Shown here one piece after another: positions 1 through 10,320 of a DNA stretch of 64,000 nt. The DNA comes from Chitinophaga sp. Cy-1792 (GTDB lineage: Bacteria; Bacteroidota; Bacteroidia; Chitinophagales; Chitinophagaceae), in the NCBI RefSeq assembly GCF_011752935.1, contig NZ_VWWO01000001.1:3348001-3412000 (forward strand), read 5' to 3'. Within the stretch, counting starts at the first letter, position 1; each line of letters starts with the position of its first letter. The notes beneath the pieces were generated by a model. That model did not search any database, was not told the DNA's origin, and saw only the letters and a list, made by a program, of their open reading frames with translations. A program made the position numbers and the translations under genes.

Positions 1-185
1 GTCATTGTAAAAAAATAAATAGACTAATTCCCAGGGAGTAGGTATACTACAGCTATATTTCCCCGGGATTAATGCAGTTTTCAATATGACAATACCGGCA
101 GGGACTATTTTGAGTCCTCACCATTACGTATAATGTATTTGACGCTGATAACAGTATATAACATTTCTTTCTCCATTATGGAGTT

Positions 186-341
186 ATGAGTGCTGCCCGA
201 TTTTGTGCTTACGTTACATCTATCAGATTTATAAAGAAACCTGGGAATAGAAAAGGTGTGACTGAATCATTGCTAATTGGAATTACTGTTTTGGGGTGGT
301 TATTTATTGCTGCAAGACTAAGATTAATCCGGAAAAAATAG
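186..341 (+). CDS. possible 51-aa single-pass membrane peptide
   Basis: An ATG-initiated reading frame of 51 codons ends at a TAG. Its C-terminal half has a hydrophobic stretch (about residues 28-43) followed by a basic tail, as in a small single-pass membrane protein. I recognise no family, and there is no clear ribosome binding site. It could equally be the degraded tail of a larger gene lying off the left edge. The rest of positions 1-421 is AT-rich and shows no other gene. Confidence 0.2.
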   Translation: MSAARFCAYVTSIRFIKKPGNRKGVTESLLIGITVLGWLFIAARLRLIRKK

Positions 342-421
342 TATTAGAATCGGTAAAAGATCAATATTTTTTCGTGAGTGTATAGAATAAAGCGTTTTTC
401 GTTTTTTATCATGATGATAAA

Positions 422-461
422 AATAATTCGTCCATGGTTTCAAAACCATGGACGAATTATT
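422..461. terminator. perfect 19-bp inverted repeat, terminator-like
   Basis: Arms 422-440 and 443-461 are perfectly complementary with a 2-nt centre, and A/T runs lie at both ends. It sits about 30 bp beyond the stop codon of the minus-strand glycosyltransferase gene and probably acts as its terminator. Confidence 0.7.
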
Positions 462-489
462 AAGATAGCAAAGTGCGTTACTTCAATCT

Positions 490-2070
490 TTAATGCAGGC
501 TGCCTCCATCATCGAGGGGATTGGGCTTGAATGTCTGAACAGCCCCCTGGGCGGTGGTTTTAAGTCTGCTGCGATCAATTTTATCTTTGAATGCCTGTCT
601 GAATGCTTCGCTGGGGCCCTTCATCAAAATGATCAGTGAACCTTCTTCACGGGAGTATGGGGTGGTGATCTTTCCTGCAAGTCTGACTTCTTTAAACTCC
701 TGGATAAATTTGTGCTCCATTTCGAGCCTGTCGTCGGTGACGAGCAGTATGATGTCGTATTGTTCAAAGTTATCCGGCAACCAGTATAGAAAGCTGGCGT
801 TGTCACTGTAGGCTTTTGGCAGATGATATGCGGGGCCGTAATAATTTACGGCGCCTGCTTCTCCGTAGTTGTCGCAAAACAGGATGGTACGCGCTTTCTC
901 GTCATTATCAAGCGTGGCATAGGCAGCGGCTACTTTCTGTGTCATTTCATCCCACGACAACATATCAGCAAAATCCTGTGGCAACGGGTGGTCCCGCTGA
1001 TCTTCCCATTGGAGCGCACCTACTTTGCTGGCCAGGTGATGATGCTGATAATAGTTCACCAGCGCTGCCGGCGATTTAAAAGGCAGCAGTATTGGAATGA
1101 GCCGGTAACCTATAAACAGGCTGAAAGCGACCATCCCGGCTTTCATCCATTTATTGGCCCAGGTGTCCAGTTGCGCAGCGCCAAAGGCAAACAGGACGGG
1201 ATAGGCGCCTTGTGAATAATAGCTTTTGCCGTGGCCTATCAGCAACAGTATAATGGTGATGATAAAAGCCCATGCAACGAAGCGGTATTCCTTCGTGCGT
1301 GCCACCCAAACCAGGCCTGTTATCCAGATGAATAGGGTAGCTGCATTGTATAGCAGCTGGTCTTTGAGGAATGTCCATGGGCTCAGGTACTGCAGCTGGC
1401 CGTTATGCAGTGTTTTCATGTGGTATACAACCGGAAATCCCTGATTGATCTGCCAGAGCAGATTAGGAAGGAAAAGCAGCAGGCCGCATCCCATCGCGAA
1501 ATAAAAATGCCTGTTGGTAAGTACTTTTCTGTTCCAGGTGAGTACAAGTCCTGCTATTAAGCCGATGGCATAGAACAGCATGGTGTATTTACTGAGCATG
1601 CCCAGGCCAAAGCTGATGCCTGCGAGATAGAGGCAGACATTTTTCTCTGTCTGCTGATATCGCACCAGTGCATAGACCATGGCCGTCCACCATAAAATAT
1701 CCAGGAAATTAGGTTGGAAGAGGAAATGCATTCTGAGCCAGGCCCCGGCTACGAAAGGGAGCCAGGCAAGCACAACGGAAAACCAGCGGCCTCCCAGGTG
1801 AAGTGCGAGGCGTCCCACGAGCAGGTAGGTGAGGGCGCCTGCCAGGGCAGGCCATAGCCTGATGGCCCACATGGCTCCTCCGAAAAGGTTGGTCAGCCAG
1901 GCAAAAACGGACAGCAGTGGCGGCGCTTCCATATAGCCCCAAGCCATATGCCTCGCCTCAGCGAGGTACAGGAATTCGTCGCGGTGAGGTCCCCAGTGAG
2001 GGTCCTGAAGAAAGAACGGTAATATCAGCTTGATCAGGGCAAGGAGATATAGGAGATGTTTTGGCTTCAT
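490..2070 (-). CDS. GT39-like (ArnT/PMT family) membrane glycosyltransferase
   Basis: A 526-aa polytopic protein related to the glycosyltransferase 39 family, which transfers sugars from polyprenyl-phosphate donors at the periplasmic face of the inner membrane. Shortly after the first membrane segment is the motif HRDEFLYL, carrying the acidic pair expected in the first periplasmic loop, then a PP-rich loop (MEAPPLL). About ten hydrophobic segments follow, and a soluble C-terminal domain fills roughly the last 150 residues. The start is placed at the ATG at 2070. An in-frame extension to 2199 is basic, runs through a hairpin and looks untranslated. The acceptor cannot be read from the sequence. 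It stands alone downstream of purEK and is followed by a strong hairpin. Confidence 0.8.
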   Translation of the reverse strand: MKPKHLLYLLALIKLILPFFLQDPHWGPHRDEFLYLAEARHMAWGYMEAPPLLSVFAWLTNLFGGAMWAIRLWPALAGALTYLLVGRLALHLGGRWFSVVLAWLPFVAGAWLRMHFLFQPNFLDILWWTAMVYALVRYQQTEKNVCLYLAGISFGLGMLSKYTMLFYAIGLIAGLVLTWNRKVLTNRHFYFAMGCGLLLFLPNLLWQINQGFPVVYHMKTLHNGQLQYLSPWTFLKDQLLYNAATLFIWITGLVWVARTKEYRFVAWAFIITIILLLIGHGKSYYSQGAYPVLFAFGAAQLDTWANKWMKAGMVAFSLFIGYRLIPILLPFKSPAALVNYYQHHHLASKVGALQWEDQRDHPLPQDFADMLSWDEMTQKVAAAYATLDNDEKARTILFCDNYGEAGAVNYYGPAYHLPKAYSDNASFLYWLPDNFEQYDIILLVTDDRLEMEHKFIQEFKEVRLAGKITTPYSREEGSLIILMKGPSEAFRQAFKDKIDRSRLKTTAQGAVQTFKPNPLDDGGSLH

Positions 2071-2170
2071 GGCAAAAAGGTAAGCCAAAATAAGGGCAGG
2101 AAAGGGGAAATTTGACCAAATGCATAAAAGGGCTGACGTCTTGCGCCTGCGGCGTTTTTTTTGGCCCACC

Positions 2171-2226
2171 GTCTCTATGTGGTAGAGAAAACTAAACAAC
2201 CGATCTCTATTCAGTAAAGATCGGTT
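2171..2226. terminator. double hairpin between purE and the GT39 gene
   Basis: Two adjacent hairpins. At 2171-2188, TCTCTA pairs with TAGAGA. At 2198-2226, AACCGATCT pairs with AGATCGGTT around a loop containing ATTCAGTA. They lie downstream of purE on the minus strand and share the GTCTCTA..TAGAGAC theme seen at several other gene ends in this window. Confidence 0.6.
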
Positions 2227-2271
2227 GCAAGCTATTGAACATAAGCTGTAATGGGGTTACAGCCTGATATA

Positions 2272-2769
2272 TTATCTGTACTGGTCCAGGGTTTCATCCA
2301 TTTTCAGTACTTTTTCATTGTTGTCCTTTTTCATGGCAGCCAGTTTTTCTCTGAGTGCCGGATTATGGGTAGCCAGTATCTGTACTGCCAGTAAACCTGC
2401 GTTGCGGGCGCCATTCACACTTACAGTAGCCACAGGAACATCACCCGGCATCTGTACAATGGATAACAGCGAATCCCAGCCATCGAGGGAATTGGACGAC
2501 TTAACAGGTACACCGATTACAGGTAAAGTGGTGATAGCCGCAACCATGCCTGGCAGGTGAGCTGCGCCACCAGCACCTGCGATAATGATCTTCAGGCCAC
2601 GTACTTCAGCAGCAGCTGCATAATCAAACATTCTTTGCGGACTGCGGTGTGCTGATACAACGCTAAACTCAAAACCAATATCGAATTTCTTTAACACTTC
2701 GATTGCCTGATTCATAATAGGTGCATCGGAGTTGCTGCCCATGATAACGCCTACTTCTACCTGTTTCAT
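2272..2769 (-). CDS. purE: N5-carboxyaminoimidazole ribonucleotide mutase
   Basis: A 165-aa class I PurE. It converts N5-CAIR to CAIR in de novo purine synthesis. Visible signatures are GSNSD (residues 11-15), the SAHRSP motif near residue 40, whose His is catalytic, and the glycine-rich [12 protein letters not shown] stretch around residue 65. Length and motif order are normal. It lies 5 bp downstream of purK on the same strand, so the two are a translationally close operon feeding one reaction pair. The product is cytosolic. Confidence 0.96.
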   Translation of the reverse strand: MKQVEVGVIMGSNSDAPIMNQAIEVLKKFDIGFEFSVVSAHRSPQRMFDYAAAAEVRGLKIIIAGAGGAAHLPGMVAAITTLPVIGVPVKSSNSLDGWDSLLSIVQMPGDVPVATVSVNGARNAGLLAVQILATHNPALREKLAAMKKDNNEKVLKMDETLDQYR

Positions 2770-2774
2770 ATTTT

Positions 2775-3893
2775 TTATTTTAAAATTTTCCGAATAGTTT
2801 CAGCCTTTGCTGTAATGCTTTCCATGGTGGTATCTGCGATCGTCAGGTGACCGATTTTCCTGCCTGGCCTGTGTTCTGTTTTGCCATACCAGTGGAGGTG
2901 TGCTCCCTTGATCGCCAACAGACTTGTTAATACTTCCTTTTTATTTTCATTCAGATAAGTACTGTCCAGTATGTTCATCATGATAGTTGGAAAACGCAGG
3001 TCAGTGGCGCCCAGTGGCAATCCTAAAATGGCGCGGAGCAGTTGCTCGTATTGAGAAGTGATGCTGGCTTCTATTGTATGGTGACCGCTGTTATGTGGTC
3101 TTGGCGCCAGTTCATTGACTACTACTTTGTTGTCCTGTGTTACAAACATTTCAACGGCAAGAATACCTACCAGCTTAAATGCAGCTGCGATTTTTTCAGC
3201 AAGAACAGTGGCCTGTTGAAGAATAGCCTGATCCAGCTGTGCCGGCGTAATCTGTGAGTCCAGGATGAATTTCTCTTCTGAAAACGCCATCATTACGGCA
3301 TCGTAGCATTTTACTTCTCCGTGTTCGTTTCTTGCTACAATAACAGCTATTTCATGCTTGATGTCCACGAGTTCTTCCAGTACACAAGGTACTTCAAAAG
3401 CTTTCTGGATATCTTCTTTCGTTTTTAAAACCATTACACCGTAGCCGTCGTAGCCATCGCGGCGCTTTTTCAGGCAGCCAGGCAGCTTGTTTTCGATAGC
3501 ATACAGTTCGTCTTTGCCCTGTACAGCCACACCCGGTACTACCGGTATATTGTGCGACTGCAGAAATTGCTTCTGGGTATATTTATCCTGGATGGTTTCA
3601 ATCGTGTCGGGAGAAGGAAATACTTTCACGCCGTCTTTTTCCAGCTGACGCAAAGCGGCAATATTTACTGCTTCCCTTTCTATCGTAATAACATCCATTC
3701 CCTTACCAAATGCCAGCACCGCTTCGTACGAAGTAGGATCGGCAGGAACAAAGGAAGAGGTATAACGTGCACATGGTGCATTTGGATCTTTATCCATCAC
3801 AGAAACGTTGAGACCAAGATCAATGGCATGCCTGATCAGCATAGCACCGAGTTGACCGCCTCCTAATACCCCTATTTTCAATTTTTCAAGCAT
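2775..3893 (-). CDS. purK: N5-carboxyaminoimidazole ribonucleotide synthase
   Basis: A 372-aa ATP-grasp enzyme that makes N5-CAIR from AIR, bicarbonate and ATP, the substrate of the PurE encoded next. The N-terminal dinucleotide-like fold shows GGGQLG (residues 11-16). The central ATP-grasp contains the conserved [11 protein letters not shown] stretch and the metal-binding region ending [15 protein letters not shown], a PurK hallmark. The ATG at 3893 gives the standard N terminus. It is the first gene of the purK-purE operon. About 290 bp upstream separates it from the divergent reductase gene. Confidence 0.95.
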   Translation of the reverse strand: MLEKLKIGVLGGGQLGAMLIRHAIDLGLNVSVMDKDPNAPCARYTSSFVPADPTSYEAVLAFGKGMDVITIEREAVNIAALRQLEKDGVKVFPSPDTIETIQDKYTQKQFLQSHNIPVVPGVAVQGKDELYAIENKLPGCLKKRRDGYDGYGVMVLKTKEDIQKAFEVPCVLEELVDIKHEIAVIVARNEHGEVKCYDAVMMAFSEEKFILDSQITPAQLDQAILQQATVLAEKIAAAFKLVGILAVEMFVTQDNKVVVNELAPRPHNSGHHTIEASITSQYEQLLRAILGLPLGATDLRFPTIMMNILDSTYLNENKKEVLTSLLAIKGAHLHWYGKTEHRPGRKIGHLTIADTTMESITAKAETIRKILK

Positions 3894-4181
3894 AAACTAC
3901 AATTGGGTTGCAAAGGTATGAAACTATTGCAAATGATCGTAATACTATTCTCTAAGCTATTGAAAAACGGATAGTTATCTGATGGGAGAAGGCAGATTTC
4001 TTCATACATATATTTTTAAATAACAATATTTATATTTCACAACAACAATTGCTGATATTAAAATATAGGAAGATGATCCACAAAACCTTGTACTGTGGCG
4101 CAATTCCCCCGATCTTTGTCGTAATTCCCCTGGATTTGCTGCGGGCAGATGACCTATTTTTGAATAACAAATATTTGATCT

Positions 4182-4772
4182 ATGCGCAAGTTAATCATGA
4201 AGATGTCGGTTTCGCTGGATGGTTTCGTATGCGACGCCAATGGCAGGAAAGACTGGATCTTCAAAACCGGCGATGAGGAATCGCTGGCCTGGAGTGTGGG
4301 CATCATCAAACAGGCCGGACTGCTGATCATGGGCAGGGTATCCTTTGAAGAGATGGCTCCTTTCTGGCCTACTGCCACAGGGCCTTTTGCCGAACCGATG
4401 AACACGACCCCCAAAGCCCTGTTTACGAAAAAAGGGTTCGGCGGACTGCCCCCTGTTGCCACTACTACCCCTGAGCAGGTGGCCGCTGCAGCTTCCTGGG
4501 CATCAGCATCCGTTTTCAGCAGCGACCTTACCGAAACAATCCGCGAACTGAAAACTACAGGCAATGGAAAACCAATAGTAGCACTGGGCGGCGGTGGTTT
4601 TATGCAAAGTCTTATCGCTACAGGACTGATAGACGAGTACCACCTCGCTATTCATCCGGTGGCCCTGGGTGCGGGGTTACCGATCTTTAACGCCCCGCTG
4701 GAGCTGCAACTCACAGACCTGAAGCGCTTTCCCCGTGGGATTGTAGTGCATGTTTACCAGGGAGTGCAGTGA
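4182..4772 (+). CDS. dihydrofolate reductase family (RibD C-terminal-like) protein
   Basis: A 196-aa protein of the RibD C-terminal / dihydrofolate reductase fold, common in bacteria as small NADPH-dependent reductases of unknown substrate. It begins with the MSVSLDGF element, has a GRVSFEEM helix and the nucleotide-binding GGGGFMQSLI segment near residue 140. The 3' 365 bp of the gene lie in a 368-bp direct repeat (4408-4775), copied almost exactly at 10914-11281. The reading frame is intact here, so this is the functional copy. Its C-terminal 121 codons may have been supplied by the element now inserted downstream. Substrate unknown. Confidence 0.88.
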   Translation: MRKLIMKMSVSLDGFVCDANGRKDWIFKTGDEESLAWSVGIIKQAGLLIMGRVSFEEMAPFWPTATGPFAEPMNTTPKALFTKKGFGGLPPVATTTPEQVAAAASWASASVFSSDLTETIRELKTTGNGKPIVALGGGGFMQSLIATGLIDEYHLAIHPVALGAGLPIFNAPLELQLTDLKRFPRGIVVHVYQGVQ

Positions 4773-4775
4773 ATC
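4408..4775 (+). repeat. 368-bp direct repeat, left copy
   Basis: Matches 10914-11281 over 368 bp with three substitutions (4451 C/T, 4503 T/G, 4759 A/G), no gaps, and abrupt loss of similarity at both ends. It covers the 3' end of the reductase gene plus three bases past its stop. With the right copy it brackets the McrBC-like island. Confidence 0.97.
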
Positions 4776-5591
4776 GCTAGTAAATTCATTCATTATGTCT
4801 TGTTTTGTAAAAATGAAACAAGAATGGGGCTTTGGTAAATATTGACTCATTCTCATTTGATTAGAAAAGGACTGTTTTTCAGTGTTTTATGAAGCAAATG
4901 CTCCTAGTAAATTACATCTTCATTCTTCCTCGATCATGCTATATTCTTTTACAATAACTGCTTTGATAACTTTTTGAAAGTATGAGATATGAACTTATTA
5001 TTGGTTGATCTTTTCATAATATTAGCCAATAATTAATTGTTATCGATTTCATTGAATATTTATCATAGATACTGCAGCAATTTGTTTCCTTAGAATCAAA
5101 ATTTGTACTGCCAATCCACATAGGCAGGAAATCATTTCCAACAAGATTTATCAATACTGACACTTCCTAATCCTTACAATAGATAAGGTGTTCAGCTAAG
5201 CAAACCTATTTTAATTTGTAAAACCTATATTCACTTTGTAAAAGCAGTAATTCAAAATTGTCATGATGGTCAAATCTAAACTTGGATTGTTAGCTGGATA
5301 CAATTAATAGATTCTACTAGAGGATAGTGAATGCTGAAAATCGACTTGGCCCGAAGGTTTATCATTGTCGGGGAAGTTAATTTGCTCATTTTTAGGATGT
5401 TCCAGCTGATTTTATATTTGAATAATCATTTATTTTTTATATACTTGAAGTTATTTACTGCATCCCTTGATGCAGTGGATGGAATATGTTCTGTCATATT
5501 AAAGCTAAATTAAAGCCCTTATGCGAATGCTGCATAACTAAACTAGACCAAAAAATAACCAAAATTGTAAGTCTTTTAATAATATTTGAAT
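4776..5591. other. AT-rich left flank of the island, no gene seen
   Basis: About 800 bp of AT-rich sequence between the left repeat and the first McrBC-like gene. Short frames are present (for example 5331-5513), but none has family resemblance or plausible codon use. A leader or promoter for the two-gene operon probably lies here. I could not place it confidently. Confidence 0.5.
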
Positions 5592-8066
5592 ATGAATGTC
5601 GTAATTGCAAAACGCTCAACCCAAAGGGAGGTCAGCTCCGGGCATATCACACCTATATATTTTATTAGTGAGGACAATTTGATAGAATCCACTGGAAGTG
5701 CTGAAAAGCGTAAAGAAAAGTTTCCAAATTTGGGCACTATTATTATTCTCAAAGAGTATAATTACGTGTATGAAGATTTTGAAGCACATGAATTTTTTGT
5801 ATTAGATATAGAGGAAACAAGTAACTATGAGGAGTATACCCCAACTAGCTGTCAATATCAATCTCTTGATGGTACATCAGTAAGTATTTCTAAGCTGCCT
5901 ATGCTTATTAAAGGGAAATTTCCACTGGATAATGACCAAATTGGATTGCCATATTCCGGCCATAGATATGTTTTTATTGAAGATGGAGGTTTTATATATG
6001 GCCCGATTTCTATTTTTCAGGTAGAGAAGCCTGATCAAATGTCAGGTGATTTCATATATAAAATTGAATCTTTAAATACTGTCGATTTAAATCTGAACGA
6101 TGAATTACAGAATGTAACATTTAAATTTAATCGTGAACAGCTGGAGCACAGGATTGTAAAGAATTTGTATGGAAAAAATGAAGATGAAGAGTATTACATC
6201 TACGGTATCAGTGAGATAGTGGAAAAAATACAACCAATTGAACATATACTAAATGAAACTGATCAGCAAATAATTGATTGGGCTAGTACAGCTTTTCCTG
6301 ATGGATACTCAAAAGAGAAAACACAAAACTGGCTCACTATGAACAGTGGTGAAAGTGTGGTCGATAAAATTAGGTTTTCACGTTTGACTTCATTACAAGG
6401 TAAGACATCTGCTTGGCTAAATTATCTAGATGCATACATTTCAAATCAATATATTCAATCAAAAGAAGGGCAAGCTAAAATTGATCAATATATAAGTAAT
6501 AATAAATTTGATCTTATTAAAGATTATGAAGCCCAATTCAGGAAGGAATTTATCTCGAAGAATAAGGAGTTAGGTGAAGATATTTCAAACTTAGAAAAAA
6601 CTATAGTTCAGAGAACAAAGGATGTTGAAGGTCTGGAAGCCTCGTTGCAACGCTTAACTAATCAGAAGGAATTACTCCAGTCTAAGTCTGAAGAACTTAA
6701 CAAAATTGAACAGGAAATAGCAAGTAAACTTGAAGTGCTAGGGATGGCAAATAATCTTCCTGATTTGAGCCGGGAGTATACTAGAGTTGAGAATGCAGTA
6801 CACGTGCTGATGACCTCCGTAGATCAAAAGAAAAAAGAATTGCTGGAACTTCAGGAAGAATATTTCAAAGAAGCGACCAAAGGTACTCACAAAAAAGTGG
6901 TGGAGCTAATGCCATATGTAAAAGCTTTGAACGGGTACTTTCCAGATACATTACAGCAAGATGAAATGCAGGCGTCTAGCTTTGATTTTGATACTAGGAT
7001 TATATCAGGGCCATTAGATATGGATTTGTATATTAGTGAGGCCAAAACCTATTTGGATTCTAGGAATAGAATTCTTAGTGAGATTGAAATTGCCAATGTG
7101 CTGACCTGCGTTCATCAAAATTTCCTCACTATTTTTTCCGGGTTGCCGGGTGTCGGTAAATCTTCTCTCTCTTATTTGATAGGATCGTTTATTGCCCCCA
7201 AAGATCTATATTTAGATATACCAGTGGGAAGAGGCTGGAATTCAAAGAAAAATCTATTGGGATTCTATAATTCCTTGAAAGCTGAATATCAGAAAGATGA
7301 ATTTGGTTTGCTTGACCGTCTATATCAACTTACAAACGATCCAGAGTTATTGAGAACAGTACCTTTCTTCATAGTGTTGGATGAGGCTAACCTTAGTCCA
7401 ATAGAACATTATTGGTCTGATTTTTTGGGGGTGACAGATAAAGAAACTGATAGAAGCATTCACCTTAATGATCCTAAACAAGATGGATATATCAGTCTGC
7501 CAGATGGCTTAAGATTTCTGTTTACGATCAATAATGATCATACAACTGAAATATTATCCCCGCGTTTATTGGATAGGGCGAGTATAATAAAATTGGATTA
7601 TGATGCTCAGAAAAGTACAGAATTAACATTTACTGCATTGACTATAGATCATGATATGAGCTATCATTCATTTGCTAGTATACGATCGGCTTTTTTTCCT
7701 GAGAATCCTAGTCTAACGCAGAATGAAAAAAGAACGTTTACAGAAATACTTAATATCCTCGGAGATAAAGATGCTAAGCTTGGAAAGCAGGTTCCAGTGA
7801 GTCCAAGAAAAGTAAAAGCTATTACAATGTATTGCCACGTTGTGAGGAAAATATTTAATAAGTATCATTCCAATCAATTCCTGGCATTGGACTACGCTAT
7901 TCTTCAAAATATTATTCCACTCATCAATGGGCACGGTAAAGGGTTTGAGGCTCGCTTGCAGAAATTAAAAGATGAGTGTTTTCATCGATCCCTATTAAAA
8001 AGCGGACAGGAGTTGGATGAAATAATTACTAAGGGGAAAGAATTTCAAAACTATACATTCTTCTAA
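5592..8066 (+). CDS. McrB-like AAA+ ATPase/GTPase with long coiled coil
   Basis: An 824-aa protein. Residues 1 to about 200 are an uncharacterised, beta-rich N-terminal region that could be the specificity domain. About 325-450 form a strongly charged coiled coil. The C-terminal third is an AAA+ domain of the McrB/MoxR kind: Walker A GLPGVGKS (from residue 517), Walker B with LDEAN (Asp 597), and NND at residues 647-649 where classical McrB has its MNxxDR signature, followed by SPRLLDRA with a candidate arginine finger. Known McrB proteins form hexamers that drive an McrC nuclease on foreign or modified DNA. Its stop is one base from the next ATG, so the two are co-translated. I prefer the ATG at 5592 over a TTG at 5586. 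Codon use is much more AT-rich than in the flanking genes. Confidence 0.82.
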   Translation: MNVVIAKRSTQREVSSGHITPIYFISEDNLIESTGSAEKRKEKFPNLGTIIILKEYNYVYEDFEAHEFFVLDIEETSNYEEYTPTSCQYQSLDGTSVSISKLPMLIKGKFPLDNDQIGLPYSGHRYVFIEDGGFIYGPISIFQVEKPDQMSGDFIYKIESLNTVDLNLNDELQNVTFKFNREQLEHRIVKNLYGKNEDEEYYIYGISEIVEKIQPIEHILNETDQQIIDWASTAFPDGYSKEKTQNWLTMNSGESVVDKIRFSRLTSLQGKTSAWLNYLDAYISNQYIQSKEGQAKIDQYISNNKFDLIKDYEAQFRKEFISKNKELGEDISNLEKTIVQRTKDVEGLEASLQRLTNQKELLQSKSEELNKIEQEIASKLEVLGMANNLPDLSREYTRVENAVHVLMTSVDQKKKELLELQEEYFKEATKGTHKKVVELMPYVKALNGYFPDTLQQDEMQASSFDFDTRIISGPLDMDLYISEAKTYLDSRNRILSEIEIANVLTCVHQNFLTIFSGLPGVGKSSLSYLIGSFIAPKDLYLDIPVGRGWNSKKNLLGFYNSLKAEYQKDEFGLLDRLYQLTNDPELLRTVPFFIVLDEANLSPIEHYWSDFLGVTDKETDRSIHLNDPKQDGYISLPDGLRFLFTINNDHTTEILSPRLLDRASIIKLDYDAQKSTELTFTALTIDHDMSYHSFASIRSAFFPENPSLTQNEKRTFTEILNILGDKDAKLGKQVPVSPRKVKAITMYCHVVRKIFNKYHSNQFLALDYAILQNIIPLINGHGKGFEARLQKLKDECFHRSLLKSGQELDEIITKGKEFQNYTFF

Positions 8067-8067
8067 T

Positions 8068-9831
8068 ATGTACGTTTACTTTCATGTAAAAAGTCGGGAA
8101 GATTTGATTACCTATACATATTCGGGTAATGTTTTAAATATTCAACTTTCTGAGTTAAGCCATGTTGATATTGAAATTGAAACGGATGTATTCTTGGAGC
8201 CATCGAAGATGAGGGTCGTTATTGGAAATACTTTTCTGGTTTTAGATGAACCAATCTATCAGCAACAAAAAAATTATTACAAGTTAAACTTAAATCATCT
8301 AAATGGATTGTTGCCTGGGAGTAATAATGAAGCACATCTATCCGAGCAACGCTATGCTACCAAGTCAGGAGCTAGGCGCTTTGCGAGAATTTTTGTTAAC
8401 GAAATAGGCTTGTCAAAAATTTACGTTCACATAGAAGGTGCCGAGGTTCATGTAGCTAATGTAATTGTTGAGACCAATAAAATTAGCTCTGAGAACTATG
8501 AACTAGTCACCTTATATTTAATTAGTGTTGGCTACTTTGATAGTAATATCCTTTATAAAGCTGTATTGGAGGGGAGTCAGAATGATATTAAGAATACTTT
8601 ATTAGAAGCACTTCGCGAATTGTTGAAAAAATTAAACAAATGGAAGGAGAGTCTTCCAGCGTTTAAATTTGACCCTATAAGAAAATATTCATATAAACAG
8701 AATGTAGTATCATATGATAAAACTCAACCTGTCGATGAAGATTCAATTGATTGGTTAATTGATAATCCATCAGTATTTAAGAAGGTTGATGGTAATAGTT
8801 CAGATTTGGATGCCATTATCAATAATCATCCGGTTAGGATAGAATCAATACTTCTTAATGAAATAAGTAAAAGCACAGATACTTATGAGAATGCCATTAT
8901 TTTAGGTTTCTTGATAAACCTAAGAAGATTATTACTCGATTTGGGTGAAGAGATTTTTAGTAGGACACCCAGGACAAGAATATCTAATTTTAAAGAATTT
9001 CTTATATCGTGCTTCAATAACCTGATACTTCAAACAGTTGTAGAATCAGGTGAAATTGTGAAAACGATTTACGCCTTTCATACAAAGGAACTGCCTGTAA
9101 CCTCTCCTGTTTTTGGGTTTCCATCAAAAATAGAAGGATTTTTCCGAAAAATGCATTACCGTGAAGTTCTACAATTAATAGACTATTCGCGTCATTTATT
9201 TAATCTGGATTTAAATATCAATAACTTCAATTTAGAAGTAGAGTCATTTGATAGATTATTTGAGATATATTGTTTTTACTTATTAAAAGATACTATCTCC
9301 AATAATGTAAATGATAATAATTGGCAGGAAGTACTATTGGGAGATAAGAATAATAAGTTAGCTGGTACTTATACTATAAAATCTGGAGATATTTTTTACA
9401 CCATATTTTATGAAGATTTTCCCCCTGAATTTACACATTTTACTCGATTCTCATATAAACCGGATTTTATTATCCGAGCGAGTAACTCTAAAGGTGCTGT
9501 TTATTGCATATTAGACGCCAAATATAAAAATTATGATCCGATAAAATTGCAACTAGACCTTGCAAAACTTACTCTCAATTACCTCCATAAAATCGGAGTT
9601 TCAGACACATCAAAACAACAGGTAATTGGCTTATTTACAATTTCTTTAATGCATTCTGCTAGTGCTACCAGTGGATTAGAGTCGATTTTCAAACACGATT
9701 ATAGTTTTAATGGAGAAAAACCTGTACTGCCGCAAATTGGAAGTATTGTTTTAACTCCCAAAAAAATAGATGTCAAGTCCAACCAATTTTTGAGTATTTA
9801 TCATTTTATGATCAAGGTATTGAATACTTAA
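8068..9831 (+). CDS. McrC-like / DUF2357-type PD-(D/E)XK nuclease partner
   Basis: A 587-aa protein that starts one base after the McrB-like gene. The N-terminal half resembles the DUF2357-type region found with McrB-like ATPases. The C-terminal part has the restriction-endonuclease core: an upstream acidic helix (FDRLFEIYCFYLL), then PD at residues 465-466 in SYKPDFII, and D483-A-K485 in CILDAKYK. Together these make a complete PD...DxK active site. The role inferred is DNA cleavage by a type IV-like restriction complex, activated by the ATPase. No methyltransferase gene is nearby, which fits a modification-dependent or otherwise self-sparing system. Family placement is by motif and operon context only. 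Confidence 0.8.
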   Translation: MYVYFHVKSREDLITYTYSGNVLNIQLSELSHVDIEIETDVFLEPSKMRVVIGNTFLVLDEPIYQQQKNYYKLNLNHLNGLLPGSNNEAHLSEQRYATKSGARRFARIFVNEIGLSKIYVHIEGAEVHVANVIVETNKISSENYELVTLYLISVGYFDSNILYKAVLEGSQNDIKNTLLEALRELLKKLNKWKESLPAFKFDPIRKYSYKQNVVSYDKTQPVDEDSIDWLIDNPSVFKKVDGNSSDLDAIINNHPVRIESILLNEISKSTDTYENAIILGFLINLRRLLLDLGEEIFSRTPRTRISNFKEFLISCFNNLILQTVVESGEIVKTIYAFHTKELPVTSPVFGFPSKIEGFFRKMHYREVLQLIDYSRHLFNLDLNINNFNLEVESFDRLFEIYCFYLLKDTISNNVNDNNWQEVLLGDKNNKLAGTYTIKSGDIFYTIFYEDFPPEFTHFTRFSYKPDFIIRASNSKGAVYCILDAKYKNYDPIKLQLDLAKLTLNYLHKIGVSDTSKQQVIGLFTISLMHSASATSGLESIFKHDYSFNGEKPVLPQIGSIVLTPKKIDVKSNQFLSIYHFMIKVLNT

Positions 9832-10320
9832 TAAATGTCTATATACTTGAAAATATCTTCGGTTAGCCATTCTCTTCATCGCATTCTTCTGGGCACAGAC
9901 AAGATTTGTTCTTGGAATCAGTCATGGTGTAACTTTTATGACTTTAACTTCTTTATTATCTGTTACATAAATTTGTATCCTGAATAGTGAAAATACCAGC
10001 TACAGATCCATTAAGGTGCTTAGAGAAGAAGCGAAAACGATTTTTTAAAAAAGTGGAACATTTTAAAATTCATCAAATTAATACATTATTGCGGACCAGG
10101 AGAAATACCATAGCACTTTTTATAATATATCGCAGCAACTTCTTAAGACGTAAAATTTCAGACAATTCCCCGAAAAAAATGACTTTTTTAAATTGTTGAA
10201 AATGACCATGGATAAAAGGTTGAAAGGTTTTTAGTTTGTATGGCTGATACTATATTACAAACAAACCAATGCGCTCATGTCATAAATTGATGGAAGTCCA
10301 TTGAACACAAAGTGTCATCA
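9832..10320. other. right-hand island spacer, no intact gene
   Basis: AT-rich DNA between the nuclease gene and the sigma-factor remnant. Frames such as 9987-10199 are low-complexity and look accidental. A short inverted pair, GTTTGTA / TACAAAC, occurs near 10235-10260, just upstream of the sigma remnant, and may be what is left of its promoter. Nothing else is supported. Confidence 0.45.

Noticed and set aside
5331..5668. Short plus-strand frames upstream of the McrB-like gene
   Set aside because: AT-rich, no family match, overlapping each other and the start of the real gene. More likely leader DNA.
9987..10199. 70-codon frame between the nuclease gene and the sigma remnant
   Set aside because: Lys/Arg-rich, low complexity, no start signal and no homology that I can see.
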